Position numbers and translations under genes: made by a program | Source: Clostridia bacterium | GTDB lineage: Bacteria; Bacillota; Clostridia; Christensenellales; Borkfalkiaceae | Assembly: GCA_029059705.1 (NCBI GenBank) | Contig: JAIDVM010000035.1 | Span: 1-57,306 of the forward strand | Direction: 5' to 3' | DNA length: 57,306 nt | The notes under the pieces: model-generated | Seen by the model: the letters and a program-made list of their open reading frames with translations, nothing else | Told to the model about the DNA's origin: nothing | Database searches by the model: none | Shown: positions 40,430 through 48,616 of the stretch, piece after piece | How the letters are laid out: every line of letters starts with the position of its first letter | Numbering within the stretch: position 1 is the stretch's first letter

Positions 40430-41941
40430 ATGGAAGAGAACAAGGTTTTAACGGCAGAGGAAGAAGAGAGAGAGCTTGCCGAGCAGGCGCGTATCCGCCG
40501 CGAAAAGCTGCAAAAGCTTTCGGGCGAGGGAAAAAATCCGTTCGTTAAGGTAAATTACCCCGTTTCGGCGCGTTCGGAAGAGGTTAAGGCGGATTTTGAA
40601 AAATTCGACGGCAAAGAGGTTTGCCTTGCGGGAAGGTTAATGTCCCGCCGTATTATGGGCAAGGCTTCGTTTTGCCACATTCAGGACGGCGCGGGGCTTA
40701 TTCAGCTTTACGTAAAGCGCGACGACGTGGGCGAGGACGATTACGCTTCATTTAAAAAGGATTACGATTTGGGCGATATCGTGGGAATAAAGGGCTACGT
40801 CTTTAAAACGCAGACGGGCGAAATTTCGGTTCATTGCTCGCACATAGAAATGCTGACGAAGTGCCTTTTGCCGCTGCCCGAAAAACAGCACGGGCTTAAG
40901 GACACGGATATCCGCTACCGCAGAAGGGAGCTGGATTTAATCGTAAACCCCGAAGTTAAAAACACGTTTAAAAAGCGTTCGCAGATAATTTCGGCGGTGC
41001 GCGAATTTTTGGACGCGGCGGGCTTTTTGGAGGTTGACACCCCCGTTTTGAACACGATTGAAATAGGCGCTTCCGCCCGCCCCTTTAAAACAAAGCACAA
41101 CGCGCTGGACATAGACATGTATTTGCGCATCGAAACCGAGCTTTATTTAAAGCGGCTTATTGTCGGCGGCTTCGAACGCGTTTACGAGGTTGGCAGAATT
41201 TTCAGAAACGAGGGCATGGACGCCTTCCACAACCCCGAATTCACCACGGTGGAGTGCTACGCTTCCTATCTCGATTACTTCGATATGATGGATTTGGTGG
41301 AGAAGATGTACGCCGAGGTTGCAAAAAAGGTTTGCAAAACTACGGACGTAACCTATCAGGGCACGGAAATTCACCTTGGCGGCAAGTGGGAAAGGCTGAC
41401 CATGAAGGACGCGGTTAAAAAGTATTCGGGCGTAGATTATAACGACTGGGCTACCGACGCGGACGCGCGCGCCTGCGCGAAAAAGCTGGGCGTTGAGGTT
41501 GAAGAGGGCGAAAGGGCGACCAAAGGGCACGTTTTAATTGCGCTTTTCGACGCGTTTGTCGAGGACAAGCTTGTGCAGCCCACCTTTATTTACGATTATC
41601 CCGTTGAAAATTCCCCCCTTGCAAAGCGCAAGGAGGACGAACCGCTGTTTACGCAGAGGTTTGAATATTTTATTTGCGGGCACGAGTTCGGCAACGCTTT
41701 TTCAGAGCTGAACGACCCCATAGACCAAAGACAGCGCTTTGTAAAGCAGGTTGAGGAAAAGCGCAGGGTTGAGCCCAAGTGCAACGCGCAGGTGGACGAG
41801 GACTTTGTGACCGCTTTGGAATACGGCTTGCCTCCCACGGGCGGGTTGGGCTTTGGCATAGACAGGCTTGTTATGCTTTTGACCGACAGCGCCACAATAC
41901 GCGACGTCCTCTTGTTTCCTACAATGAAACCTAAAAAATAA
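40430..41941 (+). CDS. lysS: Lysyl-tRNA synthetase, class II
   Basis: LysS charges tRNA-Lys. The 503-residue protein has an N-terminal OB-fold anticodon-binding domain (VCLAGRLMSRRIMGKASFCHIQDG) and a class II catalytic core: motif 1 around FLDAAGFLEVDTPVL, motif 2 VYEVGRIFRNEGMDAFHNPEFTTVE, motif 3 GLGFGIDRLVML. The gene ends at the start of structured element copy C; its stop codon lies within the upstream arm. No T-box is visible in the greA leader. Confidence 0.97.
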   Translation: MEENKVLTAEEEERELAEQARIRREKLQKLSGEGKNPFVKVNYPVSARSEEVKADFEKFDGKEVCLAGRLMSRRIMGKASFCHIQDGAGLIQLYVKRDDVGEDDYASFKKDYDLGDIVGIKGYVFKTQTGEISVHCSHIEMLTKCLLPLPEKQHGLKDTDIRYRRRELDLIVNPEVKNTFKKRSQIISAVREFLDAAGFLEVDTPVLNTIEIGASARPFKTKHNALDIDMYLRIETELYLKRLIVGGFERVYEVGRIFRNEGMDAFHNPEFTTVECYASYLDYFDMMDLVEKMYAEVAKKVCKTTDVTYQGTEIHLGGKWERLTMKDAVKKYSGVDYNDWATDADARACAKKLGVEVEEGERATKGHVLIALFDAFVEDKLVQPTFIYDYPVENSPLAKRKEDEPLFTQRFEYFICGHEFGNAFSELNDPIDQRQRFVKQVEEKRRVEPKCNAQVDEDFVTALEYGLPPTGGLGFGIDRLVMLLTDSATIRDVLLFPTMKPKK

Positions 41942-42061
41942 AACGCATATAAGCTGCGCAATACTTCGTTGAACTGCGGCAACCCTCAGTCATTTACTTC
42001 CGTGTAAACTCCTTCGGGTTTTCCTCGTTCGCCTCGTCTTGCTTGCTTCTCTGCGTTTTAT
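41938..42061 (+). repeat. Intercistronic structured element, copy C
   Basis: 124 bp with arms ATAAAACGCA (41938-41947) and TGCGTTTTAT (42052-42061), a perfect 10-bp pair that includes the lysS stop. The inner hairpin pairs AACCC with GGGTT and TTTAC with GTAAA; the CTGCGCAATACTTCGTTG and CGCCTCGTCTTGCTTG blocks match other copies. It lies between lysS and a decarboxylase gene in the same orientation. Confidence 0.88.
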
Positions 42062-42097
42062 GGTTTGCGGACATCGGCTCACGAAATTAATTTTAAA

Positions 42098-43447
42098 ATG
42101 TACGAATATTTTATTTACGAACAACTTAAAAAGCACGCAAAGGCGAACAAGTGCTTTCACGTGCCCGGGCACAAGGCGCGCGGGGATTTTAAGGTTAAAT
42201 TCCCCGTTGCCGAAACGGACGTAACCGAGCTTTCGTATTCGGACAACCTTTTTTGCCCCACGGACGCGATTGCATACGCGCAGCGGGATATCGCGCAGAT
42301 TTCGGGCGCGAGAAAGAGCTATATTTTAACCGGCGGCTCTACCGCGGGCGTGCTTGCCATGCTTTACGTTGCCTCGCGCAGGGGCAACAAGCTGCTCGTT
42401 CCCCGCAACTCGCACCAGAGCGTTTGGAACGCGTGCAGGCTGTTTAACGTGGAGCCCGTTATCGTGCAGGGCGAGGAAAGGGAAGGCGTTATTTTGCCGC
42501 CTTCGCCCGAACAGGTTGAGGGGCTTATCGAAAACGACATGAACATTGCGGGCATGATTGTTGCGCAGCCCGATTATTACGGAAACGAGGCTCCGCTAAG
42601 CGCGTATTATTCGGTTCTTCACGCATATAACAGGCTTTTGATAGTTGACGGCGCGCACGGCGCGCACCTTGCGTTCGAGCCCGAAAGAAAGGGATATGCG
42701 GGGGTGTACGCCGACATGTGGGTGGACGGCGCGCATAAATCGCTGCCTGTTTTAACGCAGGGCGCGGTGGTTTCGGTTAATAACCAAAGCCTTGTCGCCG
42801 AGCTGGAGGAAGCCGTTTCGTGCTTCCGCACGACCTCGCCGAGCTATCCTATAATGGCTTCGGTGGAATACGGAATTAAGTACGTTGCCAACAATTTAAA
42901 GGCTTTGGACGAAGCAAAAGCGGCGGCGGAAGCGTTTAAGGAAAGGGCGCGCGCTAACGGCTTTGTTTTTTATCCCTCGGGCGACTGGACTAAGATAATA
43001 ATTGACTTTAAGCCGCTTGGAATATCTTCGGACGCGGCGGCGGAATTTTTGGAAAAGAGGGGCATATATGCCGAGCTTTCGGACGGACGGTATCTTTTGT
43101 TTTATGTTTCGCCCGTGGTAAACAAAAAGGATTTCAACGTGCTTTTTGCGGCGCTTTTAAAGCTGAAAGAGCACAAAAAGCTTGCGGGGAGCTATAGGGA
43201 ATTGTTGCCGTTCCCCAAAAACGAGCGCACGTACAGCTTTGTTTACGCGCTTAAACACAAGCGGGAATATATTCCGTTAAGAGAGGCGGAGGGCAGAATG
43301 TGCGCCGTAAACGTAGGCGTTACGCCGCCGTGCATACCCGTTGTTGTGGCGGGCGAAATTATTTCAAAAGAGGCAATCGCCGTTTTGTCGGAGGGCAAAA
43401 AGACCTTCGGGCTTATCGGCGGGAACGTTCCGGTGGTTAAAAAATGA
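42098..43447 (+). CDS. Orn/Lys/Arg decarboxylase family protein (YaaO-like)
   Basis: This 449-residue PLP enzyme of the large basic-amino-acid decarboxylase group has CFHVPGHKARG, the PLP phosphate loop LTGGSTAGVLAM, DGAHGAHL, the Schiff-base lysine in VDGAHKSLPVLTQGA, and a shortened C-terminal domain. It corresponds to Bacillus YaaO, which also precedes tmk. The preferred substrate (Arg, Lys or Orn) is not readable. ATG 42098 has no ribosome site and follows element copy C; a TTG at 42065 is an alternative. The stop overlaps the tmk start (ATGA). Confidence 0.9.
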   Translation: MYEYFIYEQLKKHAKANKCFHVPGHKARGDFKVKFPVAETDVTELSYSDNLFCPTDAIAYAQRDIAQISGARKSYILTGGSTAGVLAMLYVASRRGNKLLVPRNSHQSVWNACRLFNVEPVIVQGEEREGVILPPSPEQVEGLIENDMNIAGMIVAQPDYYGNEAPLSAYYSVLHAYNRLLIVDGAHGAHLAFEPERKGYAGVYADMWVDGAHKSLPVLTQGAVVSVNNQSLVAELEEAVSCFRTTSPSYPIMASVEYGIKYVANNLKALDEAKAAAEAFKERARANGFVFYPSGDWTKIIIDFKPLGISSDAAAEFLEKRGIYAELSDGRYLLFYVSPVVNKKDFNVLFAALLKLKEHKKLAGSYRELLPFPKNERTYSFVYALKHKREYIPLREAEGRMCAVNVGVTPPCIPVVVAGEIISKEAIAVLSEGKKTFGLIGGNVPVVKK

Positions 43448-44064
43448 GAGGGAAATTTATCACCTTCGAAGGGTGCGAAGGTTCGGGCAAGAGCACGCAG
43501 CTTAAATTGCTTGCCGATTATTTAAAGGGCTTGGGCGTGGATTTTGTTATGACGCGCGAGCCGGGCGGTAGCGAAATTTCGGAAGAAATAAGAAAGATTA
43601 TTTTAAATAAAGACTACGACAAGATGTGCGACGAGTGCGAGGCGCTTTTATACGCGGCGGCGCGCATACAGCATTTGCGCGAAAAGGTTGCGCCCGCGCT
43701 TGATAGCGGAACGCTGGTTATTTGCGACAGATACGTGGATTCCTCGCTGGCTTATCAGGGCTATGCGCGCGGATTGGGCGCCGAATATGTTGCGGCTATC
43801 AACGAATTTGCGCTTAACGAATTTTGCCCCGACTTGACGGTTTTTTTGGACATAAGCCCCGCGGCGGCGTTTGAAAGAAAGCACGGCGCGGACGAAAACG
43901 ACAGAATGGAGACGCAGGGGCTTGCCTTCCACGAGGAGGTTTACAAAGGTTATAAAAAATTAACCGGAAAATTTCCGCGCATCTGCGCCGTGGACTGCGG
44001 CGGGAGCAGGCTTGAAACCCACGAAAAGATTAAAAAGCTTTTAAAAGACAAGGGAATAATTTAA
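43444..44064 (+). CDS. tmk: Thymidylate kinase
   Basis: Tmk phosphorylates dTMP to dTDP for DNA synthesis. The 206-residue P-loop kinase has FITFEGCEGSGKSTQLKLL, the DR[YF] region as VICDRYVDSSLAYQG, REPGGSEISEEIRKI, and a LID region around RKHGADENDRMETQG. It overlaps the decarboxylase gene by 4 bp (ATGA) and lies 28 bp before holB, in the standard Firmicutes order. Confidence 0.97.
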   Translation: MRGKFITFEGCEGSGKSTQLKLLADYLKGLGVDFVMTREPGGSEISEEIRKIILNKDYDKMCDECEALLYAAARIQHLREKVAPALDSGTLVICDRYVDSSLAYQGYARGLGAEYVAAINEFALNEFCPDLTVFLDISPAAAFERKHGADENDRMETQGLAFHEEVYKGYKKLTGKFPRICAVDCGGSRLETHEKIKKLLKDKGII

Positions 44065-44092
44065 ATAATTTACGGCGCGGGCGGAAACGGGT

Positions 44093-45007
44093 TTGGAAAT
44101 ACTTTTAAAGAGTACAACCGCATACAAAATTCTTTGCGGCGACAGGGAAAGCGGAAGGCTTTCGCACGCATATATGCTGCACTTTTGCGACGCAAGGAAC
44201 CTTAAAGAAGCTTTAAAGCTGTTTGCTTTGGAGTTTTTCGGGTGCGATAAAAATTCTTTAAAAGGGCGCAGAATTTTAAACGGGAGCTTTCCCGATTTTA
44301 AGCTGTTTCCGCGCGACGGCGAAAAGCTGAACGTTGACGCGGCTAACGAAATAGTTGCCGAAAGCGTTATGCGCCCCGCCGAGGGCGACAAAAAGTTGTT
44401 TGTTATAAGCAATTTCGAAACGGCTTCGCCGCTGGTGCAAAACAAGCTTTTAAAGACCTTGGAGGAGCCGCAAAAGGGCGTGCATTTTTTGCTTGGCGCA
44501 ACCGCGCTCGCGCCCGTTCTTGACACGGTTAAATCCCGCGTGAAGATTTTGGAAATTCCCGCTTTTTCGGAAAACGAAATTTTTCTCGCGCTGGAAAGGC
44601 GGGGGCAAAACGCGCTTAACGCCGCGGCGGCAAGGAGCGCGAACGGTGTTTTGGGGGCTGCCCAAAACATGCTTGAAGGCGACATATTCGGGGTGATAAC
44701 CTCCGCCGCAAGCGAAATTTGCGCAACTTTGAGGGTTGGCGATATAGGCGCGGTTGCCGCGAAATACGCCGACTTTAAGTATAAGGAAGAACTGCTTGCC
44801 GAAATGCAGAGAACGTATTTTTCGGCGCTTACCGAAGGCGGGGAGCTTGCAAAAAAAATTGCAAAGCCCGCGCTTGTTTACGCCCTTGAAAAGCTGACTA
44901 AGGCTAACGCCGATTTAAAGTTTAACGCTTTCTTTCACGGGCTTTTGTACGACTTCATGTTAGGGGTCGCGGAGGAGAATATAAAATGGCGGAAATTACA
45001 GGGATAA
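44093..45007 (+). CDS. holB: DNA polymerase III delta-prime subunit
   Basis: HolB is a rigid subunit of the clamp loader. The 304-residue protein starts with the typical SGRLSHAYMLHFCDARN, and contains DAANEIVAESVMRPAEGDKKLFVISN, the sensor-like ASPLVQNKLLKTLEEPQKGVHFLLGA and LDTVKSRVKILEIPAF. It lacks Walker A, and the zinc-binding cysteines common in other delta-prime proteins are not there. The start is TTG 44093 with GGCGGAAACGGG ahead. It overlaps ricT by 22 bp. Confidence 0.92.
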   Translation: MEILLKSTTAYKILCGDRESGRLSHAYMLHFCDARNLKEALKLFALEFFGCDKNSLKGRRILNGSFPDFKLFPRDGEKLNVDAANEIVAESVMRPAEGDKKLFVISNFETASPLVQNKLLKTLEEPQKGVHFLLGATALAPVLDTVKSRVKILEIPAFSENEIFLALERRGQNALNAAAARSANGVLGAAQNMLEGDIFGVITSAASEICATLRVGDIGAVAAKYADFKYKEELLAEMQRTYFSALTEGGELAKKIAKPALVYALEKLTKANADLKFNAFFHGLLYDFMLGVAEENIKWRKLQG

Positions 45008-46218
45008 CCTTTAAGGAAGGGGGAAAAGTTTATTACTTTGCGCCCCTCGATAAAAAGTGCGAGGTCGGCGCGGGCGTAATTGTGGAAACAGCGCGGGGCA
45101 TGGAATACGGCACCGTTGTTATTCCGCGCGCCGAAGTGGACGAAGGGCAAATCGTTTCGCCCTTAAAGCCCATACTCAGGCTTGCCACGGCAAAGGACGA
45201 GGAAATTCACCGCAGAAACTTAGAGCGAAAGGACGAGGCGTTGCAGACGGTTAAGGAAAAGGTGGAAAAGCTTGGGCTTGAAATGAAGCTTATCGACTGC
45301 GAGTTCACCTTTGACGGCGCAAAGGCGGTGTTTTACTTTTCGGCGCCCGCAAGGGTTGACTTCCGCGAGCTTGTAAAGGAGCTTTCTTCGGTGTTCCGCA
45401 TGCGCATAGAGATGCGGCAGGTGGGTATCCGCGACGAAATTAAGCTGCTCGGCGGGCTTGCTCCTTGCGGCAGGGAGTGCTGCTGCTCGGGGTGCATGCC
45501 CGAAATTAAAAAGGTTTCCATAAAAATGGCGAAAAATCAGGGGCTTTCGTTAAACCCCGGCAAAATTTCGGGGCTGTGCGGCAGACTGATGTGTTGCCTT
45601 TCTTACGAAAACGATTATTACGCCGAAGCCTTTAAGCAGATGCCGAAGCTCGGTTCCGAAATTACCACGCCCGAAGGCAAGGGCACGGTTGTAAACACCA
45701 ACATGCTTAAAATGGTTGTGCGCGTTAAGATAGAGGACAAGCAGAAGGACGCGGTTTTGTACAAGGATTTTCCTTTAAGCGAGCTGAACGGCGGCTGTCC
45801 GTGCCGTGCGGAGTGTGACGCGGCGGACGGGGACGACGAAGAAGAGAATGCCGAAGTTGTTGCCGAAAGCGCGGGGGAAGCGGTTAATTTAACCGAAAAA
45901 CACGAGGAAAAGGAGCGCCCCGCGGCAAAGATTAATTTTAACGGACAAAAGCAGAAAAAGAACCGCGAAAACCGTGAAAACCTCGGAAATAATGAAAACC
46001 GCGGCAAAAAGAACGGCAGGGGGAACATGCACCGCGGACAGAACGGCGGCGAAAAGCCGCAACAGAAAAAGCCCGAAGGCGCGGAAAAGCCCAAGAACAA
46101 GCCCGAAGGGAGCGAAAAGGAAAAGCAGCCGCAGCCTGCGCAGGGCGGCGAAAACGCGCAAAAGCAGGGTGGAAAGAATTTCCGCAAACACAGACGCTTT
46201 AATAAAAAGCGCGATTGA
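44986..46218 (+). CDS. ricT: PSP1-domain protein RicT (YaaT)
   Basis: RicT is part of the RicAFT (YlbF-YmcA-YaaT) complex that supports RNase Y-dependent mRNA maturation. The 410-residue protein has the PSP1 domain (about 1-260) with the cysteine cluster of the family: GGLAPCGRECCCSGCMPE and GLCGRLMCCLSYEN, which bind Fe-S clusters in Bacillus. A tail of about 130 residues rich in Asn, Lys, Glu and Gln (QKQKKNRENREN..., GGENAQKQGGKNFRKHRRFNKKRD) is extra and looks disordered and RNA-philic. It ends at a good terminator. Confidence 0.93.
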   Translation: MAEITGITFKEGGKVYYFAPLDKKCEVGAGVIVETARGMEYGTVVIPRAEVDEGQIVSPLKPILRLATAKDEEIHRRNLERKDEALQTVKEKVEKLGLEMKLIDCEFTFDGAKAVFYFSAPARVDFRELVKELSSVFRMRIEMRQVGIRDEIKLLGGLAPCGRECCCSGCMPEIKKVSIKMAKNQGLSLNPGKISGLCGRLMCCLSYENDYYAEAFKQMPKLGSEITTPEGKGTVVNTNMLKMVVRVKIEDKQKDAVLYKDFPLSELNGGCPCRAECDAADGDDEEENAEVVAESAGEAVNLTEKHEEKERPAAKINFNGQKQKKNRENRENLGNNENRGKKNGRGNMHRGQNGGEKPQQKKPEGAEKPKNKPEGSEKEKQPQPAQGGENAQKQGGKNFRKHRRFNKKRD

Positions 46219-46223
46219 TTTAT

Positions 46224-46257
46224 AAAAACCGTCCGAAAATTTATCGGGCGGTTTTTT
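46224..46257 (+). terminator. Terminator after ricT
   Basis: AAAACCGTCCGA / TCGGGCGGTTTT with a seven-base loop (one G-T pair) and six T. Confidence 0.88.
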
Positions 46258-46290
46258 GCTTTTTTCGATTACAGCGCATTGCGGGTTGAT

Positions 46291-46330
46291 AAGTTTACGA
46301 CAAAATTTGCAAGTTTACGCCTAAATTTAA
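46291..46330 (+). promoter_or_regulatory. Direct-repeat LytTR-type operator
   Basis: Two head-to-tail 20-bp units, AAGTTTACGACAAAATTT (46291) and AAGTTTACGCCTAAATTT (46311), end 10 bp upstream of the putative -35 of the LytTR regulator gene. LytTR proteins bind direct repeats two helical turns apart, so autoregulation is likely. Confidence 0.7.
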
Positions 46331-46339
46331 CCTTGGTAA

Positions 46340-46368
46340 TTGAATAAACGGATTATTAATGTTAGGAT
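46340..46368 (+). promoter_or_regulatory. Putative promoter of the LytTR two-component operon
   Basis: TTGAAT (46340-46345), 17 bp, TAGGAT (46363-46368). The weak -10 suits activator-dependent transcription. Confidence 0.5.
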
Positions 46369-46400
46369 AATTGCGGATAATTCTAATTAAGGACGGCGTT

Positions 46401-47108
46401 ATGAATATTGCTTTGGTCGAGGACGACGTTAACGCGGCGAACATTATTACGGAATATACGAAAAAATTTAACGCGCAGTACGGAGAAGGATTGAAGTTAA
46501 CGCGGTTTTCCGACGCGGAAAGCTTTCTTGCGGGTTACCGTCATTCGATTTATTCAATTGTATTTATGGACGTCGATTTGCCGAAAATCAACGGGCTTGA
46601 CGCCGCAAGGCAGTTAAGATACGCCGATAAAAGCATAGTAATAATTTTTGTGACCAAAATGGCGCAGTACGCGCAAAAGGGTTATGAAGTAAACGCTCTC
46701 GACTATATTTTGAAGCCCGTAAGCTATGCGGATTTTTGTCTTAAAATGAAAAAGGCGGTGAACGTTGCGCGCGCAAACAAAAACCGTATTGTGCTCGTCC
46801 CTTCGGGCAGCGGATTTTTCAGGCTTTCGACCGACAAAATAATTTTTGTGGAAGTAATGGGGCACCAGCTTAAATATCAGCTTGTGGACGACGTTTTGGA
46901 GGTTCGCGGCACGCTGTCCGCGGTTGAAAAAAGCCTTGAAGGAAGGGGATTTTTGCGCTGCTCCAACTGTTATCTCGTAAATTCGCGGCTTATTAATTCC
47001 GTCAACGGCTACGACGTGGACGTGGGGGGATACGTTTTGAAAATCAGCCACCCCAGACGCCGCCGCTTTATGGAAGAGCTTATGAAGATTTATTCCGGCG
47101 GAGGTTAA
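46401..47108 (+). CDS. LytTR-family response regulator
   Basis: This 235-residue AgrA/LytR-type regulator has a receiver domain with the acidic pair in LVEDDVNAANII, the phosphorylated Asp in YSIVFMDVDLPKINGL and the Lys in ALDYILKPVSY. The C-terminal LytTR DNA-binding domain has IIFVEVMGHQLKYQLVDD, VRGTLSAVEKSL and FLRCSNCYLVNSRLI. ATG 46401 has AAGGAC upstream; the frame beginning at 46371 runs into the promoter. It pairs with the histidine kinase 5 bp downstream. Targets probably include its own promoter and perhaps the surface genes that follow. Confidence 0.93.
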   Translation: MNIALVEDDVNAANIITEYTKKFNAQYGEGLKLTRFSDAESFLAGYRHSIYSIVFMDVDLPKINGLDAARQLRYADKSIVIIFVTKMAQYAQKGYEVNALDYILKPVSYADFCLKMKKAVNVARANKNRIVLVPSGSGFFRLSTDKIIFVEVMGHQLKYQLVDDVLEVRGTLSAVEKSLEGRGFLRCSNCYLVNSRLINSVNGYDVDVGGYVLKISHPRRRRFMEELMKIYSGGG

Positions 47109-47113
47109 GCCGT

Positions 47114-48475
47114 ATGAACGCCGAAGCGGTATTTTATTATTTTTTGAGAGTATATCCCTATTTTCTTATTGAAATAGGCGTGGGGGAAGCTCTGTTCGTG
47201 TACCGTTGCCGCCGTAAGCCGTATTTTGCGTTACGGCTTGCCGCGGGCATTATTTTATTATTCACGGTAACCTTTCTTACCACGTGCGTGCAGTTTTGTC
47301 TTCCGCAGCATTGGCTGCTCGGCGTTGCCGTATATATAATTTTGTTTTCGTTTACGCTTGCGGTTTTAAAAATTTGTTTTAACGAAAAGTTTAAAATTTT
47401 GCTTTTGTGCGGAATTGCTTCCTACGCCGTGCAGAATATGATTTACCGCTTTTATACGCTGTTTGAAATAACGGGCGTAGTGTGGAATTTTGCCGTGGCA
47501 ATTAACAGTTATGACTGGGCGGCGTTTATTGTTACGGCGGGGCTTGCCGTCGTCGTTTGCGTTTTGGTGTATTTTTTGTACGTTCGCCGTATGAACGCCA
47601 AGGGGCTTGAACGCGTTTACAGCCGCAACGTGCTGTTGTTTTCTATTATTACGCTGCTCGTAACCGTGTTGTTGTGTTCTTTTACCAACATGTGGGCGTG
47701 GCAGCATTATTATCTCGCCATAATAAGCTATTGCTTTGCCATACTGTGCAATATTTTTATTTTAACGATTTTATCGGGCATGACCGAGCGGGGAATTCTT
47801 CTTGTAGACTTATATACCGTGCGGCGCATGTGGGAGCAGGACAAGCGCAATTACGAGCTTTCGAAGGAAAATATCGAGCTTATTAACATAAAGGTTCACG
47901 ATTTAAAGCACCGTTTCAGGGAAATGCGCCTTTCGGACGGAAGTCTTTCGGAAGAGGAGTGCAAAGAATTTGAAAATTCCCTTGCCGTTTACGACAGCAG
48001 GGTAACCACGGGCTGCGCCCCGCTTGACGTGCTGTTAACCGAAAAAAGCCTTATGTGCAACAAATCGGGGATAAAGCTTTCGTGCCTCGTCGACGGGGCG
48101 GCGCTGTCGTTTATGGGAGAATACGACCTGTATTCCATGTTCGGCAACATTCTTTCCAACGCAATAGAGGCGGTGCAAAAGGTTAAAGACGAACAAAACC
48201 GCGTGATAAGCCTTACCGTAAGCGAGCGCTACGGTGCGGTAATGATTAACTGCATAAATTATTACGAGGGCGAAATAAAAATATCGGGCGGACTGCCCGA
48301 AACGAGCAAAACGGACAAGGAACGCCACGGGCTGGGCATGAAGAGCTTAAAGCTTTTGGTTAAAAAGCACGGCGGGGAATTCAATTTCGATTTTTCGGAC
48401 GGAACGTTCAATTTAACCGTAATGTTGCCTATACCCCAAAAGACACACAAAAACAACAAGTCGCAAAGTGCGTAA
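47114..48475 (+). CDS. Sensor histidine kinase with GHKL ATPase domain
   Basis: This 453-residue AgrC-like kinase has six or so membrane segments (about 10-225) forming the sensor, a coiled coil (WEQDKRNYELSKENIELINIKV), the phospho-accepting His in HDLKHRFREM, and a GHKL ATPase domain with the N box MFGNILSNAIEAV, the G box ERHGLGMKSLKLLVKKHGGEF and a short end. The ligand is unknown; this family often senses peptides, but no precursor-peptide gene is visible here. It forms an operon with the LytTR regulator. Confidence 0.9.
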   Translation: MNAEAVFYYFLRVYPYFLIEIGVGEALFVYRCRRKPYFALRLAAGIILLFTVTFLTTCVQFCLPQHWLLGVAVYIILFSFTLAVLKICFNEKFKILLLCGIASYAVQNMIYRFYTLFEITGVVWNFAVAINSYDWAAFIVTAGLAVVVCVLVYFLYVRRMNAKGLERVYSRNVLLFSIITLLVTVLLCSFTNMWAWQHYYLAIISYCFAILCNIFILTILSGMTERGILLVDLYTVRRMWEQDKRNYELSKENIELINIKVHDLKHRFREMRLSDGSLSEEECKEFENSLAVYDSRVTTGCAPLDVLLTEKSLMCNKSGIKLSCLVDGAALSFMGEYDLYSMFGNILSNAIEAVQKVKDEQNRVISLTVSERYGAVMINCINYYEGEIKISGGLPETSKTDKERHGLGMKSLKLLVKKHGGEFNFDFSDGTFNLTVMLPIPQKTHKNNKSQSA

Positions 48476-48516
48476 TTGCTTTGTGAAAGTATAAATTTAA
48501 GACGTAAATCGCAAAA

Positions 48517-48553
48517 TTGCGACAACCCCCTTGCGAGGTTGCCGCAATTTTTT
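48517..48553 (+). terminator. Terminator after the two-component operon
   Basis: TTGCG-A-CAACC / GGTTG-C-CGCAA with one mismatch, a nine-base loop and six T. Confidence 0.8.
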
Positions 48554-48616
48554 ATTATATATGTTGCTAAAATACATTTTAAGTGACTTGATAACAAAAT
48601 TTCGGGAGGAAAGGTT

